Shown here in pieces: positions 45,990-56,503 of a DNA stretch of 64,000 bases. The DNA is from Owenia fusiformis (Eukaryota > Annelida > Polychaeta > Sabellida > Oweniidae): the NCBI GenBank assembly GCA_903813345.2, contig CAIIXF020000012.1, positions 20,722,184 through 20,786,183 of the forward strand. The letters are read 5' to 3'. The notes below the pieces were generated by a model that made no database searches, was not told the DNA's origin, and worked only from the letters and a program-made list of their open reading frames with translations. The position numbers were made by a program, and so were the translations under genes. Position 1 is the first letter of the stretch. Each line of letters begins with the position of its first letter.

Positions 45990-47790
45990 TGCACTCTGCT
46001 CTACTTTTACTCTTCTTCACTCTGCTCAGGGGTTACTCTGCTTTACTCTTCTGTTCTCTGACGTCATTTACTCTGCTTTAGTTTCACTCTGTTCTGCTCT
46101 GGTTACTCTTTATTCCGCTCTGCTCTGCTTTACTCTATTCTGCTCTGGTTACTCTTTATTCCGCTCTGCTCTACTTTACTCTGGTCTGCTCTGGTTATTC
46201 TTTATTCCGCTCTGCTCTGCTTTCTCTCTATTCTGTTCTGGTTACTCTTTACTCCTCTCTGCTCTGATTTACTCTGTTCTGCTCAGGTTACTCTTTACTC
46301 CTTTCTGTTCTGTTCTGCTTACTCTTTACTCTGCACTGCTCTGCTTACTCTTTATTCTGTTCTGCTTACTCTTTACTCTATTCTGCTCTGGTTACTCTTT
46401 ATTCCGCTCTGCTCTGCTTTACTCTATTCTGCTCTGGTTACTCTTTATTCCGCTCTGCTCTACTTTACTCTGGTCTGCTCTGGTTATTCTTTATTCCGCT
46501 CTGCTCTGCTTTCTCTCTATTCTGTTCTGGTTACTCTTTACTCCTCTCTGCTCTGATTTACTCTGTTCTGCTCAGGTTACTCTTTACTCCTTTCTGTTCT
46601 GTTCTGCTTACTCTTTACTCTGCACTGCTCTGCTTACTCTTTATTCTGTTCTGCTTACTCTTTACTCTGCACTGCTCTGCTTACTCTTTCCCCTGTTCTG
46701 CTCTGCTTACTCTTTATTCTACTCTGCTTACTCTTTACTCCTATCTTCTCTGCTCTGGTTACTCTCTACTCCTATCTGCTCTGTTCTGCTTTAATCTGTT
46801 CTGCTCTGCTTACTCTTTACTCTGCACTGCTCTGCTTTACTCTTTACTCTACCCTCGTCTCTGCTATTCACTCTGCTTTACTCTTTTCTGCTCTGCTTAC
46901 TCTTTACTCTGCACTGCTCTGCTTTACTCTTTACTCTACCCTCGTCTCTGCTATTCACTCTGCTTTACTCTTTTCTGCTCTGGTTACTCTTTATTCCGCT
47001 CTGTTCTGCTTTAATCTGTTCTGCTCTGCTTACTCTTTACTCCTTTCTGTTCTGCTCTACTCAGGGTTACTCTTCTTCAGCCTGGGTTACTCGTCTTTAC
47101 TCTTCGCTGCTCTGCTCTACTCAGGGTTACTCTTCTTCAGCCTGGGTTACTCTTCTTTACTCTTCGCCGCTCTGCTCTACTCAGGGTTACTCTTCTTCAG
47201 CCTGGGTTACTCGTCTTTACTCTTCGCCGCTCTGCTCTACTCAGGGTTACTCTTCTTCAGCCTGGGTTACTCTTCTTTACTCTTCGCCGCTCTGCTCTAC
47301 TCAGGGTTACTCTTCTTCAGCCTGGGTTACTCTTCTTTACTCTTCGCCGCTCTGCTCTACTCAGGGTTACTCTTCTTCAGCCTGGGTTACTCGTCTTTAC
47401 TCTTCGCCGCTCTGCTCTACTCAGGGTTACTCTTCTTCAGCCTGGGTTACTCTTCTTTACTCTTCGCCGCTCTGCTCTACTCAGGGTTACTCTTCTTCAG
47501 CCTGGGTTACTCGTCTTTACTCTTCGCCGCTCTGCTCTACTCAGGGTTACTCTTCTTCAGCCTGGGTTACTCTTCTTTACTCTTCGCCGCTCTGCTCTAC
47601 TCAGGGTTACTCTTCTTCAGCCTGGGTTACTCGTCTTTACTCTTCGCCGCTCTGCTCTACTCAGGGTTACTCTTCTTCAGCCTGGGTTACTCTTCTTTAC
47701 TCTTCGCCGCTCTGCTCTACTCAGGGTTACTCTTCTTCAGCCTGGGTTACTCTTCTTTACTCTTGGCCGCTCTGCTACTCAGGGTTACTC
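45990..47790. repeat. LTR minisatellites, 5' copy
   Basis: Irregular CTCTGCT/TTACTC region (to about 47060) followed by 12 units of the 60-bp repeat (GCCTGGGTTA at 60-bp spacing). TTACTC occurs three times in each unit. Confidence 0.95.
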
Positions 47791-48068
47791 TTCTCCAGCC
47801 CGGTTGTTCAAAACAAGACTAGTAATTCGGGAATATCAATCAAATTATGAGATTAGACCCCAATTACCAGTCCAAAAGGAAATAACTCTACTGCTCAACA
47901 AAATACTTGCTCCGGATGGAATCAAGAATGTCGATCAAATCCTGAGATTAGATTTGATCCACACACTTCAATGAGGATAAAACTACCGCTCAAAAATAAG
48001 AAAATGCTTGCTTTAAGGAACGAGTAGTTCAAGAATGTCAATCAAATTCTGAGATTAGACTTGAACCA

Positions 48069-48099
48069 CACGTGGACCGGAAGTCATCCAAGATGGCGG
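48069..48099 (+). promoter_or_regulatory. E-box, ETS and YY1-like cluster, 5' LTR copy
   Basis: Identical to 35420-35450: CACGTG 48069-48074, ACCGGAAGT 48076-48084, AAGATGGCGG 48090-48099. This copy is the one placed to drive the Gag-Pol transcript. Confidence 0.45.
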
Positions 48100-49407
48100 A
48101 ATTGCAAAGGATTGTGGGGAGTGTATGATGCAATCACCAAAATCTCAATGTCAAATCGAAATAAGCATCAAATTAACCTTTTGATTGTATCACAAAAAGG
48201 AATTATAGGAATATATCAGCACTTACAAAATCTGGAACATGTTCTTTAGACGTCTCTAACTGCTAATTCACTCACAGTTCTCCTTGTTCGCCCACATCAC
48301 ACCATGCCAAATGGTCCTATATCCACGTGTCATGGTATTTTCCGTCACGAAACGATAAATATACTCCAACTAACGCTAATCCACACTTGGTTAATCTCCA
48401 GACTTCCTCAGATTTATCAGCATCCACAAACACAATAAACATCCAATAATAGAATCAAATTTTCCATTATATTCCCGATTTAGCTTTAAAAATGATGCTA
48501 CACATCCTCACACTTCAACATTTAAAGCAAGACTAACATCAGGTGATCAGATTATCTCCTATCTTAACCCACTAATGAGATGCATAAGGAAGCTATCTGA
48601 TTGGCTACAGCTGGACTAAGCTGGTGTGTTTACTCCATTTGGTGATGCATTGTGGGAAATCACTATGACAATGTCAATCACAGATCCTTTAATTGCCGAT
48701 GACTCATAACCATGTGGCATATTTCTCCTATGGGTTGACCAATTCTAGGACAAGGGTTCCCGCACAAGCAAAGAGTAAGGTTACTCTTACTCTTACTCCC
48801 AGCTTACTCCTTGAGTTTATGGTTACTCCTAAGTTACTCTTTGAGATTTGCACTTACTCTTAGTTTACTCTTTTTATTAGTTTAGGTTTTTGGGGTTAAA
48901 CTACCGAAGACCAGGCATAGCACATAAGCATAATAAGGATGGCACTGTTAGAAGAAAGAGTAAGTTACCCAATCCCCGGAAATATGAATTTAAACTATTA
49001 CAGAAGTAAGGAACGTTATCCCTAATTGTTCCCAGATAATATAAAACATAAATGTATATCAGAAAAATACCCTACTAGGGGGGTCATGAAGTTATAACCA
49101 CAAAGTAATTTGACCTAGATATTCGAAAAAGAAAGTAAACACAACTCGAACGAAAAAAATTCTACTCTGCACGATCATTACATCTAAATTCAGGCAAGTT
49201 TCTCTTAGATTATCACATAATATTACTCTTGATACTTATATGAATGAAGGGAATATAAAAATAAATGGAAACCTACCAGGAGATCGCAGGAAAGGAGCCT
49301 TTTTTTTTAAATTTTGAAATGACAATTCTCGTGTATTTGAAATTTCAGAACTAGCGCCCTCTAGCGTAGATTAAATTTTGAAAGGTGGGAAATTCAAATT
49401 TCCCACA

Positions 49408-49707
49408 ATATATTTCTACCGGGCTTCTTGCTGAATATCATGATTTGGACCATTGAATTTGTCTGATTGATCATTCTGAAATTTTGATTGTGATTCATGA
49501 TTGATTGGCAAGAAAAATAATTCCTATTGTTTTCCAGCGAAGTCAAAATGTTACAGCATGAGTTATATATTTATATATATGAGTTTAATTTTAGCTTATT
49601 TCCAACAGAATCGTGTCAAAATATGTGTCTGAGTAATAGTTATACATTATAAGATCGCAAACTCTTACCAATTATCAGCCGAATGGCTCATTTTCAACGA
49701 AATGTCC
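49408..49707. other. Host flank right of the LTR element
   Basis: Starts with ATATAT, the target duplication. Otherwise plain AT-rich sequence with no recognised feature. Confidence 0.5.
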
Positions 49708-51105
49708 TAAAGGCCCCGTATAAAGTTTAAACCACTTTGGCTTATATTGTAGTCTTACCCAATGTTATTGTAACAGCTCCGGTCTTAATCCCGAAACTGC
49801 CACGTACGGGCTGCCCAATCAATCAATAAACCAGTACTACAACAAAGCAACCCGTACAAAAAACAAACAAACAGGACCGAACGAGCAAACAAGTGGTAGC
49901 GTGGTAAGCTGAACGGTCATAGCACGTAGTGTATCGGATTTGAGCTGAATGATTGATTACTGGACTATATGTAAGGTGCTGCCATCTTTGAATAGATACA
50001 AAAGTTGAAAACACTAATTGAAAAAGAATGATTTGGAACAGAAGGATGAAGTGATCAATATATGGCAGGCTTTTTCAAATATAAGAGTATTTCACTGTTG
50101 TTTCATCTAAACCATCAATCAATGGCTACAAACAATCAACATGACAAATCAAGTAAAGTTTTAAAGTTTAATTGTAAATAAATAATCAAGATTTGGTTTT
50201 ACATCAGTTTTATCTATCAAATGAAAATCACAGGAAATTACATGGCAGAAAGATTACAAATGACTTAAGTAAGATGGCGGCTATATGAGCGCTTACAATT
50301 AAAACAACATCGAGCTTTAAGTAAAGCGATTGTCAAAAGGTGGCGCTGTGAAAAATCTCACCTGCGCGCTGAGCATATCAAAATCAGACCAGATTTACCA
50401 GCCAAAAATTACATAATTCTCACAAAGAAAATCAATTACAATAGATCAACTATTCCAAATAGCCAAATCAAATACAAACTCAGTTGAATCAGAGTCAAAC
50501 AGACTGCAATGACAAAATTAGGCTAAAATCTGAAAATAATTCACAATATTTCTACATGCTCAGCACTGCAGTGGAGTTCAAATATAAAAATACAACCTCA
50601 GTTTTGCAGCCACTCGACTCTCTTCATCCTTCTGGCTGCCATAACGATTGATCAGGCCTGATCAAGTGTCGAAAGTTATCAAAATCACCAGTTTAACTTT
50701 AAATCAAAACTGCCTCGTGAGTGAATATGGCGCCAACTCTCTTCTCGCCGTCTCTCGCGAGAGATCAACCCTTACAGAATAAAATGTTAAAATACCCTGG
50801 CAAAACAAATGTACTGAATACAAAAGCTATATAGCTCTAGCAGCTATTACCCTGACCCTGCAGCGGAACTATTCGCGCTGTAGAGCAGAAGGAAAGTAGC
50901 GACACCGGGTGCCAGGTTGGCAATTTATGTAAGAGTAAAATATGACTAGCCAACCCAATGTTATCAAAGTGTGATATGTGGAACGTTTTTTTAAATTTCA
51001 AAAAGTGGTTTTTGATAGACTTTTTGTTCCAAAATTTGTGAATTTATTTAAAACCAACTTTTAGAGGTCACTCGTATCTTTTAATTAGCCACGTTTGCCA
51101 TTCCT
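49708..51105 (-). mobile_element. Truncated copy of the 26044-type element, split by a solo LTR
   Basis: In reverse orientation it matches the interior of 26044-26993: AAAGTTTAAACCACTTTGGC, TTATATTGTAGTCTTACCC, then after the insert ATCAAAGTGTGATATGTG, AAAAGTGGTTTTTGATAGAC, TTTTTGTTCCAAAATTTGTG and AAAACCAACTTTTAGAGGTC. Similarity fades near 51105. Both outer ends of the element are missing. Confidence 0.75.
49769..50952. mobile_element. Probable solo LTR (1184 bp)
   Basis: It begins TGTAACAGCTCC and ends GACTAGCCA, the TG...CA form of LTRs, and has no internal frames of note. It splits the older element exactly, with ACCCAATGTTAT on both sides (49757-49768 and 50953-50964). That 12-bp duplication is longer than the 4-6 bp usual for LTR elements. 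There is no poly-A or short-repeat tail for a LINE/SINE and no terminal inverted repeat for a DNA element. It contains AAGATGGCGG (50271-50280), a YY1-like site. Confidence 0.6.
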
Positions 51106-51314
51106 TGTCAGGTGGGTCGGGGCCCTTCCATATTCCGCGATCCGTTGGAGGTGGGCCGCGCCATACACCGGTGTCCGTCACGCCATAGGTCACCTGCCAA
51201 CTTGACCCCTAAGATTCGATCTAGGTGGTCTGGGGGGCGTGGGGGTTTGCGTTCTCGTATACGTTACTTTCTGGGGACTGCTTCGAGGTGTCGAGCTTCT
51301 ACGTTGTTTAGAGG

Positions 51315-51593
51315 GTTCATTATTCAGTTTATAACATCCATGCTGATCTGCAGAACATTGGGAGGACAGCAGTGTATGTGGCAAAATGGCATTTTGCGAT
51401 GCACCAGGCTCACCAGGGTATCCATATGAAGAGCAGTACGACTGCGGTTGACATTACCAGCTGGGATTGCACTGACCTGGGTCGATTCAGGTCTAGTGTT
51501 ATTGTTAAACATTATTTGACCCGTCGGTATAATCCGGGACGTCTGGGTCATTTGGCGTACTCAGCGACTTACTGGCATTCAATTTCGTTATAG
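51315..51593 (+). other. Unrecognised 92-codon open frame in GC-richer DNA
   Basis: After an in-frame TAG, 92 codons stay open and end in TAG. The composition is protein-like (WHFAMHQAHQGIHM, DITSWDCTDLGRFRSS, RRYNPGRLGHLAYS), and the stretch from about 51110 is richer in GC than its surroundings. A second, 105-codon frame overlaps it in another register. I cannot place it in a family; it could be the remnant of a retroelement or transposase C-terminus. It lacks an early ATG. Confidence 0.25.
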
Positions 51594-52039
51594 AAGATTT
51601 GGCAAAATTAGCCATTACCTGTTGAGTTTCACTGCGTCAAATGTGAAATTCCAAGCAATTTCTAGACGTGCAAAGATAGTCTAGGGACTCCGCGTATCCA
51701 GAGATTCCAAGACGTGTCAAGAGGTGCAAAGACCTCGCGTGTACAGAGCGTGTCAAGAGTTTTGATATCTCTTTGCACTGCCTTATCAAAACAAACAGTA
51801 TAATTAGACCGGCCACGTCTTGTTATGCCTATAGTCGCGCTTAATTATACAATATAATTCTACTTTACTAGGATTAGAATAATTTATGTTTTTTAAAATC
51901 ATTATCAAAATAAAATAAATTAAAAAGTATGTGTGTGCGTGTAAATATAGGCAATAGCTTAGTTGAAATGAGTAGACGTGTGCAGATGGAGATCGCCTAT
52001 CTATTTTGCTAAATCTGACATTTTTACAGGATCACGATA
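51594..52039. other. Intergenic, no gene seen
   Basis: Contains short repeats of GTGTCAAGAG and GTGCAAAGA near 51715-51775. Nothing else recognised. Confidence 0.4.
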
Positions 52040-53870
52040 TAGATCAAATCCCAGCAAACAGTGACGTCCATGTAACGTCACTCATATGTGGTATATAAGT
52101 TCACTGGAGACGTTGTATATTTCCGTTATATAAACGTCAAAGTAACGTAAAATTGTGACATTCAGCAAAACGTCGGTGGATGGTTAAAAAATGACGTTGT
52201 AGTAATGTGTTAGTAAAGTTCGAAATTTGTGCTGGTGTGAAAAACGTAACAATGACGTTGAATTTTTACCAGTTTGGTTCATTTGCAACGTAATATAAAC
52301 GGTAAAATTTAACGTTGTCGTAACGTTTTTTAAATGTGTAAAATATTTGTAAGTGCAGGAAACATTACAAAGACGTTGCAGTTCTCACCAAATTGTTTCA
52401 TTTGCTACGTAATATAAACGGTAAAATTTGACGTTGTCGTAACGTGTTTTAAATGTGAAAGATATTTGTAAGTGTAGAAAACGTTACAAAGACGTTGTGT
52501 TCTCACCAAATTTGGTACATTTGCTACGTAATGTAAACGGTAAAATTTGACGTTGTCGTAACGTGTTTTAAACGTGAAAGATATTTGTAAGTGCAGGAAA
52601 CATTACAAAGACGTTGCAGTTCTCACCAAATTGTTTCATTTGCTACGTAATATAAACGGTAAAATTTGACGTTGTCGTAACGTGTTTTAAATGTGAAAGA
52701 TATTTGTAAGTGTAAAAAACGTTACAAAGACGTTGTGTTCTCACCAAATTTGGTACATTTGCTACGTAATGTAAACGGTAAAATTTGACGTTGTCGTAAC
52801 GTGTTTTAAATGTGAAAGATATTTGAAAGTGTAGAAAACGTTACAAAGACGTTGCACTTCTCACCAAATTGTTTCATTTGCTACGTAATATAAACGGTAA
52901 AATTTGATGTTGTCGTAACGTGTTCTAAATGTGAAAGATATTTGTAAGTGTAAAAAACGTTACAAAGACGTTGTGTTCTCACCAAATTTGGTACATTTGC
53001 TACGTAATGTAAACGGTAAAATTTGACGTTGTCGTAACGTGTTTTAAATGTGAAAGATATTTGTAAGTGTAGAAAACGTTACAAAGACGTTGCACTTCTC
53101 ACCAAATTGTTTCATTTCCTACGTAATATAAACGGTAAAATTTGATGTCGTCGTAACGTGTCCTAAATGTGAAAGATATTTGTAAGTGTAAAAAACGTTA
53201 CAAAGACGTTGCGTTCTCACCAAATTTGGTACATTTGCTACGTAATGTAAACGGTAAAATTTGACGTTGTCGTAACGTACGTGTTTTAAATGTGAAAGAT
53301 ATTTGTAAGTGTAGAAAACGTTACAAAGACGTTGCAGTTCTCACCAAATTGTTTCATTTGCTACGTAATATAAACAGTAAAATTTGACGTTGTCGTAACG
53401 TGTTTTAAATGTGAAAGATAATTGTAAGTCTAGGAAACGTTACAAAGTCCTTGTTTTCCCACCAAATTGGTTCATTTGCCACGTAGTGAAAATGGCTAAT
53501 TGTAACGTTGTCAAAACATGGTTTGAATGTGAAAAATATTTGTAATTGTAAAACACGTTACAAAGACGTCATTTTCTGACCAAAATGGTTCATTTTCAAC
53601 GTAGTGCAAACGGTTAATTTCAACGTTGTCGAAACGTGTTTTCAATTGAAATGTAAAAAAATATTTGTAAGTGCAGGAAACGTTACAAAAAGACGCTATG
53701 TCCTCACGAAATTGGTTTATTTGCAACGTTGTCGAAACAGTTAATTTTGACGTTGACGAAACGGGTTTTAAACGTGAAAAATACATATACATGTATGTGA
53801 AAAAGAACGTGACAAAGACGTTGTGGTCTCAACAAATTCGTTTAATTTGTGACGTGATGTAAATGTTAAA
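52040..53870 (+). repeat. ACGT-rich tandem array, ~119-bp period
   Basis: About 15 units of AAATTTGACGTTGTCGTAACG, TTTTAAATGTGAAAGATATT, AAAACGTTACAAAGACGTTG, TCTCACCAAATT and ATTTGCTACGTAATATAAACG. Neighbouring units alternate between two forms (CACCAAATTTGGTACATT...AATGTAAACGG and CACCAAATTGTTTCATT...AATATAAACGG), making a higher order of about 237 bp. Units become more diverged toward both ends. The left edge CCCAGCAAACAGTGACGTCC resembles starts of some animal DNA transposons with internal minisatellites (inference); no matching right end was found. Confidence 0.9.
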
Positions 53871-54446
53871 TATATAACGAATATACATGTATGCCTCGAG
53901 TTGTGGTAACTTTAAATACTGATCGGTGGAGGCACAGGCATATGTTGGCTCACACAGATGAACTTAACGTGGTAATTGAGAGTGAGAGTGGAAATATAAT
54001 GTAAAGAAAACGTTTCTCCGACGTTGTAATTTTGCAATGGGTTATTGCTGACAAAAGTCTGACGTTCTGTCCCGGGGGGTTCACTCCAATATACCTCTTA
54101 ATACCTATGTGCCGCGCCAAAGACCCCCTTTTGAGCATTTTTTCCATGTCAATTTCCTCTCAAAATTGGAAGTTTCCATGTATTATTCCTCTCAGAGTTA
54201 TAAAATTCCATATTTTCTTCCTCTGAACTTCATAAATGTCCATGTCGACTTCCTCTGGAGCTCGGGACTAAAGTTTGCGAATTATCGGTAAATTGACTAA
54301 AACTTCACTCTTCCGGCGATTTGTCAGACCTCGGGACAAAAATTTTAGTCCCTTTCAACAAGGGCGAGCGTTACAAACGGAAAGTACATCGTTCGCAAAT
54401 TTGATGTATGTCTCGTTCGGCTTTTTATCGTATTCTTTTCTATCAA
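53871..54446. other. Right flank of the array; no firm gene
   Basis: Carries ACGTT-type motifs to about 54065, then unique sequence. An inverted pair CTCGGGACTAAAG (54268-54280) and TTTTAGTCCC (54345-54354) is present. No exon is supported. Confidence 0.4.
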
Positions 54447-54557
54447 CCAATAGAAATAGAGGAATTCCCGCGTCGAAATCAACATGGAGGACAGTTCCAA
54501 GTTCAAGAATATTGCTGCTTAAAAGCAACTTGGGAGCCGTACTGCCAGCTTTCGAAG
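54447..54557 (+). other. Possible first exon with CCAAT box
   Basis: CCAAT at 54447-54451 lies about 33 bp upstream of an ATG (54484) in fair context (AACATGG). It starts MEDSSKFKNIAA and then meets TAA. The two other registers stay open (LLLKSNLGAVLPAFE in one) up to AAG|GTAAGA at 54557, a good splice donor. A one-base shift would turn this into a continuous N-terminus. It may be the relic of a gene's first exon, or chance. Confidence 0.2.
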
Positions 54558-55826
54558 GTAAGAATGATGCATGCATGTTACACAATCACCAAAGGCTAAA
54601 ATGAAAGAATTCCATGGCCGGTACTTGCAGCGAGAACACAAATAATCTCATGTGAAAGTTGGGATCGTTTCAATTTTCATAATTTTTGAAATGAACTTTT
54701 GAATATTCTGATATTTGAATCGATGTTATTGATATTCAATTTCATCACGATTTTCAATCATAATTCCCGGTTCATAATTTTCGTTAGGTCAATTACAAGG
54801 GGTCCAGGGGTCAATTAACCATCAGCGACTTTCAAGTCAGATCCGGTCCCTTGGATCTGGCGCAGATGTGTTGATTGGATGGTGAAGTGTTTATGGCAAA
54901 TGGTTTATGCAGTTATCTTAATCTTGATGGTGATCTCTGTTAGATCTACCTCTTTCAAAGAATAGACATTGCCCGGTAGACTGTATCCTTCGTCTGAATA
55001 AATATTCAGACTGTAAGTCACCTATTGTAAAATGTGGTGTTGTATAAATGTTACAAATAAGTTTGTTTAATGATAGAATGATTACCTTATAAAGAACTCA
55101 CAATATTATTTTTTCGTATATTGTCCTCTTACTGAAGATATTCATAAAATGTACAGACGCTTCTTGTAGCGATGCCATTGATTAGGTCAAGCCATTTTGG
55201 CAATGCCAATTCTCACGATAAACGAGATTTAGCCAGTGACGTCAGTCTATTTGTAAACAAATAACAAGTGGAGCGGGAGCAACATTACGGAAGCGTATTG
55301 CTTAATTCCATTTGTGCGGGAATTTATTAGATCTAGTCATTTATTATCATTATCCCGATTAATTTTCTTCATTTATAGTAAATAGAGCGGAAATATTCAT
55401 GAAGAAGGCCGAGGTAATCAAGTGGTCATGTGTTGTCAAAGTTCAAAATTTGCATATCTCGTTTGGATCTCGTGAACTCAAACGTCCTTGACATTGATTT
55501 CGCGATCTACTTATGAACACATCCTGAAGTTTCGGTGAGTCTGAACATTTCATTATTTTATATCAACTTGTACCCGCCTTATACAAATATTTTTGCTTCT
55601 AGTTTAAGATGAACATCTCTTCAACAAATTCACCAATTTTCAAGGTGAACATTCTTATAATAAACGAGAAATTAATGTGCAAAAAATATCACCGCGATTT
55701 CCACAGGAAATATATCAATCATAACAGACCGAATATTATATTCGGTCTGTTGGATACATACTACATTGCCCGGGGAGTCAGTGATTGCCATCTTTAGCCT
55801 GATAGATAATCATGATGGCAGAAATA
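54558..55826. other. Intergenic, no gene seen
   Basis: AT-rich; includes the small perfect hairpin at 55723-55751 and no recognisable exon. Confidence 0.4.
55723..55751. repeat. Perfect 13-bp hairpin with 3-base loop
   Basis: AACAGACCGAATA, loop TTA, TATTCGGTCTGTT. All 13 pairs match. It is not followed by a T run and lies in no recognised element. Confidence 0.8.
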
Positions 55827-56503
55827 CACAAACATGTATCAGTTAGTTTCATATGCTTTAGAAAATGTACATGTTTGCGAACAAATAGTTCAGAAGACAA
55901 TAGAATTGTCGATTTAATTCCTCACTTACATAAACGATTTTTCGAAAAACAGTTAAGGTACAGCTGGAAAGTAACATTTTGGTAAAAAAATTGCTATACC
56001 AGCACATGTTATTTTCTGGTACAAAATAAAGTATGAAGACATTTGTCAATTGCCTTGCTTTTTTCAGGAAAGTATCATTACATTGTCTTCTTTAATGATA
56101 TCTAGTAGGAGTTCAATGGGAACTCCAGGAAATTCCGATATTTCACACTTTCTATTTTTCCAAATTTTCTTTCAAAGTTTCCAGACAACACAGGAGCTAC
56201 CATTGACCTGTTTCCAGGTTTACTAAAAGTAGACAGTGTAATGATACTTTCCTGAAAAAAGCAAGGAAATACACACATGCCTTCATACTAAATTTTGTAC
56301 CAGAAAATAACATGTGCAGGTATAGCAATTTTTTACCAAAATGTTACTTTCCAGCTGAACCTTAAGATCTGCACTTTTAACCCGAACCGTTTGTGTAACT
56401 TAAGTGAGGAATTATATCGATGATTCTGTTGTCTTCTGAGCTATGCCTATTTTTCGCAAACATGTTCATTTTCTAAAACATATGATGCTGATACATGTTT
56501 GTG
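55827..56503. mobile_element. Outer palindromic element, itself invaded
   Basis: CACAAACATGTATCAG at the left is matched exactly by CTGATACATGTTTGTG at the right. Arms continue with differences (TTTAGAAAATG-ACATGTTTGCG, CAGAAGACAA, AATTCCTCACTTA, AAACG) for about 120 bp, up to the inner TTAA element at 55953-56365. Without the insert it would be a foldback element of about 265 bp. It abuts the 1063-bp array. Confidence 0.75.
55953..56365. mobile_element. Palindromic TTAA-bounded element (family of 9844-10236)
   Basis: The ends TTAAGGTACAGCTGGAAAGT and ACTTTCCAGCTGAACCTTAA pair, and arms continue through AACATTTTGGTAAAAAA-TTG, CTATACC, GCACATGTTATTTTCTGGTA, AAATAAAGTATGAAGACAT, CCTTGCTTTTTTCAGGAAAG and TATCATTACA. 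It shares the CCTTGCTTTTTTCAGGAAAG block with 9844-10236. No coding capacity. Confidence 0.8.

Larger units (their letters stand above)
33133..49407 (-). mobile_element. Complete 16.3-kb Ty3/gypsy LTR retrotransposon
   Basis: Read on the minus strand: 5' LTR 49407-45722, primer-binding site 45720-45702, Gag-Pol frame 45665-37248, 3' leader 37247-36758 with a polypurine tract, 3' LTR 36757-33133. LTRs start TGTGGGAAATTTGAATTTCC and end CAGGTCCGACA, the usual TG...CA. ATATAT flanks both sides, a target duplication of 4 or 6 bp. LTR lengths differ by 61 bp, explained mostly by one 60-bp repeat unit, and substitutions are few, so insertion was recent. At over 16 kb it is far larger than most gypsy elements; LTR minisatellites and extra coding segments account for the size. 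Confidence 0.95.
45722..49407 (-). repeat. 5' LTR (3686 bp)
   Basis: Same content and order as 33133-36757, with 12 rather than 11 units of the 60-bp minisatellite, one extra T in the T run near 49300, and isolated base differences. It would carry the promoter for the element's transcript. Confidence 0.95.
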
